Assembly: GCA_002633005.1 (NCBI GenBank)
Contig: NMRA01000921.1
Location: 18,539-78,739 of the forward strand
From: Phoronis australis
Taxonomy: Eukaryota; Phoronida; Phoronidae
DNA length: 60,201 nt
Direction: 5' to 3'
Shown here one piece after another: positions 1-10,037 of this stretch (within the stretch, counting starts at the first letter, position 1; the number at the start of each line of letters is the position of its first letter). The translations under genes and the position numbers were made by a program. The notes under the pieces were generated by a model, which was given only the letters and a program-made list of their open reading frames with translations, searched no databases and had not been told where the DNA came from.

Positions 1-225
1 TTGAATTCATGAAGTGGGAGACGATAGGATAGACGAAACAGAATCGACTAAACAACATTGAATTCAGTAAACAGGATAGAATATACAAAACAGCATTGAG
101 TTCACGATATAGAATCGACGAATGTGGATTGGATTGATGTAATAGCATTGAATACACAAGATAGGATTGAATTGTCATACAGTTGGCATTGAGTTCATTA
201 AATGGAATTGAATATACATTTTAAT
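1..225. repeat. Degenerate ttgaattca-type tandem repeat
   Basis: The motif ttga(a/g)ttca recurs at irregular 18-57 bp spacing, mixed with variants of 'aggatagaat' and 'gaatcga'. This looks like an old minisatellite cut by the window edge. No coding potential is visible. Confidence 0.5.
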
Positions 226-235
226 GTTTTTTGCA

Positions 236-712
236 TAAACGGCCGCCCATACTTGCCGCAACCTTGCGGCAAGCTTGCGGCAAGTGTTTGCAGGAAGGCT
301 TCTTTTTCGTATGGGGGGCCAAACACTAACTGGTCACAAAGTGCCATGTTGAGATGATCCCCATAGCCACAAAGCAATGACAACCGCCGCAGATCGGTAA
401 TGAACTCTGTGACACTCTCATGCTCCTTCTGAACCCGCCTGGTAAAACAAAAACGTTCTGAGATTTCCAAAGGCTTAGGTTCGTAATGCTCCTCTAACAA
501 CTTCACGATGTGCGAGTATGCTTTGTCCTTGGAAAGATCGGGCTTCGTCAGACTGCGTAAAATACCATAGGCCTCCTGCCCAATGACTGTAAGGATGGCA
601 GACACCCGTTTATCACCTGCAATGTCATTCAACTGAAAATACTGCTCGGCTCTCACCACATAAGTACTCCAGAGTTCAGCCGAAGCATCAAATATTGCAG
701 GTTCCCCAGATG
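236..712 (-). pseudogene. Gag fragment of a Ty3/Gypsy (Mag-like) retrotransposon
   Basis: The minus-strand reading frame gives about 155 residues of a typical Gypsy Gag (retrotrans_gag family), which packages element RNA. Visible features are a YVVRAEQYFQLNDI start, an SAILTVIGQEAYGILRSL core, a DLSKDKAYSHIVKLLEEHY segment and a CFTRRVQKEHESVTEFITDLR segment. Homology stops near position 240 in low-complexity sequence, so the C-terminal half of Gag and all of Pol are missing. The open frame runs upstream into the primer-binding site without an in-frame ATG, so the natural start is lost or frameshifted. A primer site and LTR-like segment lie directly upstream (higher coordinates). The copy is truncated and inactive. 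Mag-like assignment rests on Gag character, short LTR and tRNA-Ser-type primer site. Confidence 0.75.
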
Positions 713-713
713 T

Positions 714-729
714 GCCATCCTCGTCGCCA
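714..729 (-). other. Retrotransposon primer-binding site matching tRNA-Ser(GCT)
   Basis: The minus strand reads TGGCGACGAGGATGGC. The 3' end of animal tRNA-Ser(GCT), recalled from general knowledge, ends ...CCCATCCTCGTCGCCA, so 15 of 16 bases pair. The site lies 3 nt after the LTR-like end and just before the gag frame, where reverse transcription of a Gypsy element is primed. Confidence 0.65.
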
Positions 730-732
730 ATT

Positions 733-881
733 TGTAGTGTAATACTGATAATTGCTAAGAAAAGAGTATATTTCTACTTAACTCAAAACACGTGATCCCG
801 GAAGCTCCGCTAAAAGAGACTTCTCGTGGTGATCTCACAAACTAGTGAGCAGGGTATACCACACTCACCACACCACTCAAC
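733..881 (-). mobile_element. Putative short LTR of the Gypsy remnant
   Basis: The segment begins TGT and ends ACA on either strand and directly abuts the primer site. Its length of about 150 bp is short but within the range of Mag-like elements. No second LTR copy is in the window, so the outer boundary is inferred only from the TG...CA ends. The adjoining sequence from about 875 belongs to a different repeat shared with 4777-5000. Confidence 0.4.
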
Positions 882-1105
882 AATTTACCTGAAGTCCTCC
901 TTAAGTTTTCAAAATAGCGTCTGTAAGATTTTTAAGTTCCTGTGCAGTCGGGATTAACTGCATATTAAGTCCAAATCTGCGCTAGATCGTACTCCGCAAC
1001 ATGAGAAAAATCCCTGTACGAACACACATCTTGTTGTCACGTGATGTTTGTTTTTTGAAGTTCGTCTGCGTATTGTGTGAGAGAGCGAGCATGTGCGTGT
1101 CATCA
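875..1105. repeat. Interspersed repeat, copy 1 (partner at 4777-5000)
   Basis: The segment from 'actcaacaa.ttacctgaa' to the run of 'gag(t)gagcg.gcgtgtg' matches 4777-5000 in the same orientation at roughly 80-85% by eye. Shared landmarks include 'aagttcctgtg.agtc', 'gcgcta.atcgtactcc.caac' and 'ttgttgtcacgtga.gtttgtttt'. No open frame spans it. It is probably an old transposon end or LTR fragment. Confidence 0.6.
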
Positions 1106-2774
1106 GAGTTCAGTCATTTGCCATAGTAAACGCGATATAACGATCTAGGTGTGTATTGTGGCAAGCAGTGAAGCAGAACGTGTTTTATTTAGCACTTGCT
1201 GATCTCACCTGCTAAAAAATGTTTGAGAATTCTCGGTAAGGCCGATGCATGTCATTGAGTCACCGGGTGACTGGATTCGTGACAGTGTAACAGTTATTTT
1301 TCAGGATATTCCCCTTAAAGTAACGCAAAGGTTTTTGCAGTATTAGCAACTTTCAGAATTAAGTGGCAGTATTTATTTCTTGCCCTTGCTATGCTACCCG
1401 TTTCATGAATAGATAGTTCCCGAAGACTAATCCTCGTTGACACATTCTTAACACAGTGCTCTCCACGACTGGTTCTGACTCAACATGGCAACGATTTTAA
1501 GGTCGGGTTTGGAGAATCAAAAATGAGGTCGGGGTGAATTGGCCAACATCAGCTTTAGTTCCTAATACATATATGACATAATTTTGTAACGATAGAGAGT
1601 AAATTATTGCTAAAAAATCTGAAGAAATCCTATTTCTAACATAATTTTATGGTGTCAGCTACATTATTTTAATAATTGACTAGCCAGCAATATTATTTTA
1701 ACTTTAAAATTTTGCACATAAACCAATAAATTAACAATTTGATATGCTTAATTTAAAGGATTTTGATTTTGAGTGACATCTGGTGGCGAATTAGACCTTA
1801 TTCAACTGGACAACAGGTGTCACTAAAAACTAGGTCACACCGTTAGTAATATTTAATAAGTAGAATTGGACTTATGGTGAAAACTTGGTAGGAAAATCAA
1901 AAAGTAGGCCACACCAGTTCAGTGTACACTTTTAAAACGTATAATTATAATATACACAGTGACCATGTTGTTGGGCCGGGGGAAAGAACACTGTTTAGGC
2001 CTACTACTCACAAAAAAAATTTTTGTTGTGGAGAACACTGATAGTACGCGCCTTCCTAGCTAGGTGCTTTTAACTGAACAAAGGTCAAGTTTTTAGTAGT
2101 CTTCGATTCTTCCCTAGCAAGATCAGTAAAACTTGCATTCTTTTTGAAGGACGGAAGTTTGAAGTGTATAGCCGTGGCTAAATACCGACAGAGCGCCGAG
2201 GCTCGAGGTCGACAAATTATGCGCGCAATGATTTTTTCAGGACTGTCGGATCTTATTGACAGATTGAAGACGTTACTGTAGAATTATAGAACAGTAGATA
2301 AGGTATTTTTCGCATGTACACGGTGTTCATGGACTGGGCGCTTATTTTAGCTGAAAATGCGTGGGGGGGGTGATTATAGGAGCATGGGCACTTACTAGGG
2401 CGAATACGGTATATTATAATGGTTCACACTGAACTTCTTTAAACATGGGATTAAACTACATCCATTAGTTTAGAGCAGTGTCCATTTTGTTAAAAACATC
2501 AATAATAGACAATTCTTCATTTATTTAGCACACAATGCAGCGACAAGTAAAACTTCATTATGTCAAATTTTGCATAAAAGATAACAAGAACATTTTAGTC
2601 AGTTGTCAATTCGCTCGTTCTGTGTAAAAGTCATACATAACATTTTGTTAGGGTTCCCCTATTTGTAGTTACTTATAATGAGCGTTTAAAAATGAGAAAC
2701 TATAATATTGGCAATTATTGTGGTTCAAAGCAATAGAAGATATATAATAGTTATGCCACAAAAATGTTACTTAC
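1106..2774. other. Non-coding stretch, nothing recognised
   Basis: No credible open frame, RNA gene or clear repeat is seen. A 'gggcgcttatt' motif near 2335 with 'gggcgaatacggta' near 2398 recurs in diverged form near 9390, 4500 and 42440, so traces of a dispersed repeat are present. If the Ig exon at 2775-3143 is used, this stretch is its downstream intron. Confidence 0.4.
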
Positions 2775-3143
2775 AGTCCACAACAAGCTGGCTTTTTGAA
2801 GATTTAACTTTGCCGCCAGTAGCGCCCACTGCCACAGTGTACTGGCCTTCATCATCGGGTGTAACTTGTGACAAAGTGATGGTGAAGTTAGTTTTTCCAT
2901 GCGAGTAGTCTGTAGAGCCACGAGATTTAAAGTCACTATGAAATACTCCATCAACATTAATTGTAGAGGGTGGCATAAAGTAAGGGGCTTCAAACAAATA
3001 ACTGCCATCCCATTTCTTCAACACAACTTTGGTAAAGGTTTCACCACTCCCCATTGCATAACTTATCTTGAATTCAGCATTTCCACCATTGACACCAGTG
3101 ACTGTAGGAGTTGAAGTCACACTAAGGGCTGAAACAACAACAC
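2775..3143 (-). CDS. Ig V-like domain exon of a second, incomplete gene
   Basis: This 369-bp exon has acceptor ...ttttcag and donor GTAAGT and is phase 1 at both ends, as usual for Ig-domain exons. It encodes about 123 residues: a VVVSA stretch that looks like the tail of a signal peptide, then LSVTSTPTVTG, a KWDGSYLF segment, NFTITLSQ and the Ig F-strand motif DDEGQYTV. The cysteine positions of both B strand (around FKISYAM) and F strand (YTVAV) are occupied by other residues, so the canonical disulfide is absent. NFT is a possible N-glycosylation site. The VVVSA tail implies a domain-1 position, with a signal-peptide exon upstream (3.2-15 kb) that I could not find and further exons beyond the left edge. 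It lies 12.6 kb beyond the last exon of the main Ig gene, so a neighbouring paralogue is most likely. Readthrough from an ATG upstream of the acceptor is possible but less likely. Confidence 0.7.
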
Positions 3144-3352
3144 CTGAAAAAGGAAAAAAGCAAAAACTTACACATTTAACTATACAAAGTATGACTTGCC
3201 AGTCCATTGACCCCTGGCTACTGTGTCTCAACTGCAGGACAACAAAAGATTTGACACAAAACTGTCACTTTTGTTAGTTTTGTAAAAAGATTTAACTACT
3301 GTGTTGTTGTCGGCCATTACATGAGTTTTGGTTCAAAGCTGAGCACTTCTTT

Positions 3353-3561
3353 TTAGAGACAATGATATCTAGAAATTGACTTTTCACATTGCAAAATTTT
3401 TAGACAGGCTGGTTTTTGTGATCGCCGCAAATTCAAATATAGTTTCTGAAACTAGAAAAATTAGCCACTCAGATGAAATGGGCACCATTAAGGTTATCTC
3501 CAACCTTATTTAGTGGCCTCTATTCTAACTCGTATATCAAAAAAACTAAGCTTTGTCAGCT
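3353..3561. repeat. Near-identical direct repeat, copy 1
   Basis: About 209 bp starting ttagagacaatgatatctag are repeated almost perfectly at 3641-3849, 288 bp downstream; 'gggcaccatt' versus 'gggcactatt' is one difference. Copy 1 ends exactly where a single unresolved base (3562) occurs, so the duplication may come from assembly. Confidence 0.85.
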
Positions 3562-3640
3562 NAGTTATATAACATGTTGCACTGTAAAGGTGGGTGACAA
3601 TCTGCCACAGATGCAGCAGAAGGATGCATCCGCCCACCCT

Positions 3641-3849
3641 TTAGAGACAATGATATCTAGAAATTGACTTTTCACATTGCAAAATTTTTAGACAGGCTGG
3701 TTTTTGTGATCGCCGCAAATTCAAATATAGTTTCTGAAACTAGAAAAATTAGCCACTCAGATGAAATGGGCACTATTAAGGTTATCTCCAACCTTATTTA
3801 GTGGCCTCTATTCTAACTCGTATATCAAAAAAACTAAGCTTTGTCAGCT
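3641..3849. repeat. Near-identical direct repeat, copy 2
   Basis: Second copy of the 209-bp segment at 3353-3561. The 79 bp between the copies is unrelated sequence. No coding content. Confidence 0.85.
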
Positions 3850-3851
3850 AG

Positions 3852-4776
3852 TAAAAGTACATATTTTCTGAAAGAAAAAAGATTAGGGAATATGAAAATA
3901 CTTTTTGAATTAATGTACCATTATCCTTTTTACACAAAAAACCTATTGCCCAAGCCAAGAAAAAGCCGAATAAACTGGGACAAATGAAAATTTCACAGTC
4001 TCCGGTTAATTATTCGGTGAAAACTTGTTTTTGGTACACATATTCTATACAAGACTTAAATATGTTCGCTATTTCAACATTCACTCGCAATGTCAACTGA
4101 TTTTGCAGTGCGTAATTAACTTCATTATCATTAAAACGTATAGTTACCAGCAAACTCTTACTGTTGTTTGCGACCTTTTGGCCTACCTTTATGTAAATAG
4201 GTCACAGTCATGTCCTGAACACATCCACTAAAACAAGAAACTGTAGGAACACTGCATTTATCCAACTTCACTCTTATCAGGCTTCTATTGTGAGTCAGCA
4301 TGTGTGAATAATTGGCTGATAAGCCACCTCTTGGAACTACTTTTGGCTGAATGGATGACCAGGCAATAAAATGATAATTAGCCAAGACCAGTTACTATAA
4401 TGCAACAAAGAATAATGTCTTGCATCACCTAGCCTTGGTGGAAAATGGTATACTGTATTGGCTCAAACAAACGCTTAGAAAAATTCATTTCACGGGGAGG
4501 GGACGCTTATTGTAGTGAGCCTACGGCAGTTGAATCCCGGTTTCCCAAACGGGTAAAATCGGAAGCTAGGATTCACCAAATTTACGCTTTGTGACGTATT
4601 TGTAGCCTATGACAGCCTTTCTAAAAAATTGTGGTGCATTGCTATCAACTTCCATTGTTAAATTACGATAATTTTTCAAAAAATTGGGCTCATCACAGGG
4701 CGAAAACTTGTCGACTGATGCGTCGCTGAATTGCGATCGTCAATAGGAAAACTTGTACTCTTGAATAAAAATATAG
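3852..4776. other. Non-coding stretch, nothing recognised
   Basis: AT-rich sequence with only short incidental open frames and no splice-bounded coding segment, RNA gene or tandem repeat. A fragment near 4470-4520 resembles the dispersed 'cgcttatt' repeat trace seen elsewhere in the window. Confidence 0.4.
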
Positions 4777-5000
4777 TTTCGACTCAACAAATTACCTGAA
4801 ATCTTCCTGATGTTTTACAATTTTTAAAGTTCCTGTGGAGTCCAGATTAATTGCGATTAAGTCCAAATGTGCGCTACATCGTACTCCACAACACGAGAAA
4901 AATCTCTGGATGAACACACATGTTGTTGTCACGTGACGTTTGTTTTGAAGGTCGTCTGCGTATGAGAGTGAGTGAGCGTGCGTGTGCGGGTCATCGACGA
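4777..5000. repeat. Interspersed repeat, copy 2 (partner at 875-1105)
   Basis: Same orientation and order of landmarks as the first copy, starting actcaacaaattacctgaa and ending in the gag/gtg-rich run. The flanks differ, so this is a dispersed repeat and not part of one larger duplication. Confidence 0.6.
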
Positions 5001-5344
5001 TAGACTTTTTTGTTACAAAAGGCGGAGGATTATGCAAGTAAATGGCGTTTACTAGATTGTTTTTCACTTGAACGGCTGTAACGTGCAAGGTGAGTGCTGG
5101 TTAACTCACAGATTTTGTGTGCACAGGCCGACTGTCGTTAGTTCTGCCGTGGAGTATTAATAGTCCAAGGCTCGATCTACATGTTGGGGACGAAATGAAC
5201 TACCCGGGCTGTGTGAAATTTCTGGGTCTAACGGAGACACTGACGCAGTGCAGGTCAGTCAGATCGCTGTATCAAGACTATAGTCAAAATCCAAATTCGT
5301 TTTATCCCATACGAAAAAGTACACTGGACTTTCAGTTGGGACAG

Positions 5345-5600
5345 GAATTGAAACTCAATTGAGGTTCAATTGAGATTCAATTGAAATTCAATTGAAGTTT
5401 TTCTTATGTAAATGAATTGATTCAATTCATTAGCATATTCAATAGCCATTCAATAGGAATTCAATAGCTGTTCAATAGCCATTCAATTTTCCATGCAGTA
5501 CAGGATCATCCCATATTCAATAACCATTCAATAGCCGTTCAATAGCCATTCAATAGCCGTTCAATAGCCATTCAATAGCCGTTCAATGGCCATTCAATTT
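5345..5600. repeat. 12-bp tandem repeat array, left end of a decayed element
   Basis: The array starts with units of the type attcaattgaaa, containing the palindrome CAATTG, and changes into units of ttcaatagccat / ttcaatagccgt, mostly at a 12-bp period. The same unit type recurs at 7219-7408, about 1.6 kb away in the same orientation. Paired arrays of one unusual unit suggest subterminal repeats of a single mobile element. Confidence 0.7.
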
Positions 5601-6094
5601 TTCTAACTATACAGAATAATTTGAATTTCAAGTATTTTCCATAATAAATTAACTCTTTCAAAAATATGATGTATTGTTGTTAACCTGTTCATGAGATAAG
5701 AATAGTTCACAATCTTCATTCAACAACCTGGCATGCATGAATACACTCAAATCATAGACAACTGAACATTTTGAAATCTTAAATCGAAACTTGCACAAGT
5801 ATTACAATTATCATACAGCATCAGTCAAAGAAAAACTAAAACAGAGCCTTAGGCATTTGAAAAGTAGCAGCCTTTGTAAACATTTTGAAGAATCTAATGC
5901 TGACTAATTGTAGATTGTTTTTTCAACATTTGTATGTTGAGACTATACATGAAATAATCATATGACACTATGAACTTAGTTGAACACATCCATACGTTGA
6001 AGGGTAAATGAGTATTTTATATCCAGTTAGCTAAATAAATGTAGGCGATAAGATAAAAAATACTAATTTCAGGCATACAAAGCTATAGCAGCAA

Positions 6095-7096
6095 AATATT
6101 AGTTGTCTGAAAAGCACGGTCCACATGTGATACCAGATCTTTAAATGTCGGCATTGTACAGCCTTTCATGGTCTCTGCAGAACTCTGGAGTCCGCACTTT
6201 TCACAGCACTGAGACTTGATATAATCCATTAATTTGAGTTATCTGTCCACAACAGGAACTGATGATCGGCACAGTGATGGTAGGTCATTGGACATTAGCT
6301 CCCAAGAGTTATAGTCTTTTCACTTCATCATGCATATTTTCAAAGTCTTCTTCTGTACTAAAAAAGTTGAAAAATATCCAGTTAGAGGGTATCAAATAAA
6401 GTATTAAGTAAATTTGAATTTTGTATTGAGGAAATACATGAATGCTTTCTTATTTGATTAGCCATAGTTTTTAGAAAATTTAATATGCTTTTGACTAAGA
6501 GCATTAATAAGGGGGTTATTTGCTACACTAATGGAAACTCATAGCTGAAGTTTGATTTTTAGTCCTATGAGCAGAACAGTTAATTAAACCATACTGCAGA
6601 GACACTATGGGTAGATGACTGGTGGCAATGGCAAACCTCTAATATCCAATACATCAGTGCATATTAAGCTCAATTATTTAGTTTCAGTTCATGTAACCAA
6701 AATAAAAATTTACTTTTCTCTCATTGCTCTGATGTGAGAATTTTAACACAGAATCATAAAAACGTGTTTCTAAGTCTCAAATAAAAGTAAATAAAGTATG
6801 TTAGGTCGAAACACGATTAACTGACACTTGTCTTGGCAACTACATGCACATGCAGGTTTTAGTCTGTAACCCAACTCATTTTGAAATCTGTGCTCTACTA
6901 CTTAACTTCCATAACCTTAATCAATTGAATCAGTTAAAAAAACTTCCATTTTGTTTGCAAGACTAAAGCTACTCATTCATATGTGAAACATAAATGTCAC
7001 TTAACAATCAAATTGACAAAAATACAATGTTGAAATCAAAAACTCACCATTTAATGTATGCAGTTCTTCACTATCCATGCAGAGTCTATGCTGTAC
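6095..7096 (-). pseudogene. Coding-like remnants inside the 5.3-7.4 kb element, unidentified
   Basis: Three short minus-strand pieces look protein-coding. One, after acceptor ttttggtacag, holds ATG GAT AGT GAA GAA CTG... (MDSEELHTLN) and a phase-1 GTGAGT donor near 7047. The second, after acceptor ttagtacag at about 6354, continues in phase 1 as EEDFENMHDEVKRL and then stops. A one-base shift there opens YNSWELMSNDLPSLCR, followed by another stop. The third begins ATGGATTATATC and reads MDYIKSQCCEKCGLQSS, with a CC-x2-C cluster, down to about 6095. The acidic, splice-linked pieces resemble a decayed transposon-encoded gene. I do not recognise the family. The short lengths mean chance cannot be excluded. 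Confidence 0.3.
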
Positions 7097-7218
7097 CAAA
7101 ACCGTTTGAAAGGGTTTGAAAATCTTAAAGGTCACTTTCCAGGAATGTAACCTTGACAACCAATTGGTAACACATGTTTAAAATAAACATTGCTGGTAAC
7201 TTGCTAAATCAAACCATC

Positions 7219-7408
7219 CAGAAATTCAATAGCCATTCAATTCCACGACATCCTGAAATTTTCTAAGTCCTCATATTCAATAACTATTCAATTCCGAACA
7301 GCCAAAATTTTTCTAAGTCCTGGAATTCAATAGCCATTCAATACAGAACAGCTAAAAATTTTTTTAAGTGCAGAAATTCAATAGCCGTTCAATAGCCATT
7401 CAATTGAC
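7219..7408. repeat. 12-bp tandem repeat, right end of the decayed element
   Basis: Four clusters of ttcaatagccattcaat-type units alternate with a diverged 'ctaagtcct' segment at a spacing of about 60-70 bp. Unit type and orientation match the array at 5345-5600. Confidence 0.65.
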
Positions 7409-7429
7409 GGCAAGGGAAGTGCCAATTGA

Positions 7430-9593
7430 ATGACAATGAATGAACACAATGAAATTAACAACGTCGTTTTACAGCTTGTAAGATTCATAATAAACGTATT
7501 TTGAATATTGCAATGCATGTGTTCCAAAATCTAAATAACTTGGGTCCTATTGTTGTACTCATATTTGTTTTCGCTCCTCTTTTCAAATATTACAGTAAGA
7601 ACTACGTAAAACTCTCTCTGCTAGCTAGATTGTAATCAGCTGATCATATCCGCATGAGCGAAGCCAATTATCCTCGCTGGTGACTCGATGACTAGAGCAG
7701 CTTGGCGGCATCCCTTTGATCGTGAACCGAGCGCGACTCAGCCAAGGTGGATAAATACGGTCTAGTTCAATTTTCCATACCCCACCGTTGACCTTAACCA
7801 CTGGGGTTAGAACCAATCTTATTTAGTGGGAATGTTCATAGCATGAGTTCTGTTGCCCACAGATTAGTCAATCACAATTAAATTTACAAAATTGATGAGT
7901 ATATAGCCGGCCTGTGCCGTCCTGTAATCTTATTAGAGCCGTAGTGCGCACACAACCAGTAACAATAACTTGGATTTCAACTATTCTCACGCGATGACAC
8001 TTTAGAAATGCGCGCGTGTGGGCGCATAAGCTTCACGTGTTGCAGAGTTCACAGCAGACATCAAATTTATGGTACGATACTAGCTGTCAAGTTCCGAGTC
8101 AAAGACCAGTTTTAAAATTAATGATGAAATAAAGGTTTGAAAATCAAATTCAGGTGTTTTTTTTGTTTTTGGGATGTTTATGTTGAAGACTAATTAGATT
8201 AGATTAGACACCCTGACTCATTATCAACGTATGGTTCTGCGGCTATCTGTTTTATCTCGACCGCCCGGCGTTGCCCACTTCCAATTGCGTGAAACATGCC
8301 ACGCAAAGAAGATGAGACTCGGGGGTAAGCGGGCATGAGCCAGTCGTCAATCAAAATTTACCGCAAAGGCATTACTCAAAAACAAGTATTTGCTTAAGAT
8401 TTTATATTCAAATTACTAAGACTATGCAGGGGTCGACGCTATTCAAATCGCCAGGTCACATTTTGCGACCTAGCCAAAATCCCAGGTCGCATTTTCAAAA
8501 TCCAGTTCGCATTCATAAATGCCAGGTCGTAAAAATTTCCCGCCATTTTTACGCTTCAAATTTGATTTTTTAGATCACCGAGAAAATGTTTAGATTATGC
8601 TCTTACCTGCAGCGTTAAATACTGAAAAATTTCATATCGCAAAACTGAGTTCGTTAATGCAGGTACGGTATTACTGTTCTTCACGACCGCCATTGAAAGG
8701 CCCTAAAGCGCAAGGCAAGTTGCCGACGTGAAAGTTGAATCAGTGCTCCCTAACTGAACGTGCATTCGAGTAGCTACGTTTGCGATGTGAAAAGGGAGAA
8801 AATGCCCGTTGAAAAAATATCCGTGATTTTGCTAGGTCTGACCTGCTACTGGCTGTCATCAAACTCGTTAAAGATCCAAACTAACTCGGAGGGCCCTCCA
8901 CTTTTTATTAGTAACCCAAATTTTGAAACTTAACTCGACGTTCGAAAAACATCTGACAAAAAAAAATGTGAAACGGTGCCCTAACCGAATGATGTATTTG
9001 GATGCGCGGGAACAATTCAGTGCAAATTTCATAACAAAAATGTTGTATTTATGCTGTTTACGTACTCAACAATTCGTTTTCTATGAAATGAATAGCCTCG
9101 AAATAATTCCCGACTGCGTGAGGGATTCCATCGCGTAATTCGAGTTTGCTCCTCAATACCTTCCAAGTACGGGGAAAATAGGTCAGTCACAAAACAACAC
9201 GCATGTCACTAGTGTTAAGTTTCTTTCGCAGTTATGAAACAAAGCCGGGATTTGGTTTATACATATTGAGAAAAATGTTTTTGAACACTGAATTTGTTGT
9301 GTAAAATGAGAGTGACACACTATATAGGCTGCGTGTCAATTTTAAACCACGAGTGGTCATTTGTATAGTGCGCTATGATGGGCGCTAGCCTGAACCGTGG
9401 GCGCTTAATGGGAAATTCTCAAAGGTTGAAGGGGAACGCTTAGTAAATCAGTGACCACTTATTACAAAACACTTCAAAGGTAGGGAGTAGGCTTGTGCGT
9501 GAGCATTGTCGTCAGTGTTTGCGTTAATAAGATATTAAACGACTGCAATGTAAATATAGATTATTACATGGCGAAGTCGTTATCCCCCGTTAT
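7430..9593. other. Non-coding stretch with minor repeats
   Basis: No gene is recognised. Around 8447-8530 a unit of the type 'ccaggtcgcatttt' repeats four to five times with heavy decay. Around 9350-9440 there is a 'gggcgct' repeat trace. The open frame near 8923-9138 has no recognisable content. Confidence 0.4.
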
Positions 9594-9681
9594 CTAGAGC
9601 CCGAGTGAATTTTGGTGAATTATCGCCCGAGGGGCGTTAGCCCCGAGGGTGATAATTCTCCAAAATCCACGAGGGCTCTAG
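9594..9681. mobile_element. Near-perfect hairpin (MITE-like) of about 88 bp
   Basis: The left arm begins ctagagcccgag and the right arm ends gagggctctag. The arms pair through 'attttgg.gaattatc.ccc..gggg' around a tiny loop near 9636. The length and symmetry fit a miniature inverted-repeat element. A single unresolved base (9685) sits just outside the right end, probably because the hairpin is hard to sequence. Confidence 0.75.
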
Positions 9682-10037
9682 ATGNTGACAGAATAGCTTA
9701 CGAGATTACCTTTTGAACAGAGTAAGAAACAGCAAATGGCCAACAACGTTTGTTGTTCCATTCTGATGTTGCTCTGGACGAATACAGTGCTGATGAATGT
9801 ACACTGTACAGTGTATGTAGACTGTAGTATGAGCAGACGACAAACTTATGGGCGCTAAAGCACGGTTTCTCCTAGTTATCGCTAGATAGCGCTGCTATTT
9901 GCGACTCTCCCGGCGCTGGTCCCTGCGTGTCGCCAAATCTGTTGACCAAACACCTTAACCTACATCATGATTCTACAGCTCCTGATGTCACACGTGGGAT
10001 GGCACGTGCTTTTCCGAACGACAGGCATCAACCAGGA

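Noticed and set aside
3131-3204. Signal peptide by readthrough into the V-like exon (MDWQVILCIVKC...)
   Set aside because: It runs through a strong polypyrimidine-AG acceptor and a GTAAGT only 28 nt apart, so intronic sequence being read by chance is more likely, though not excluded.
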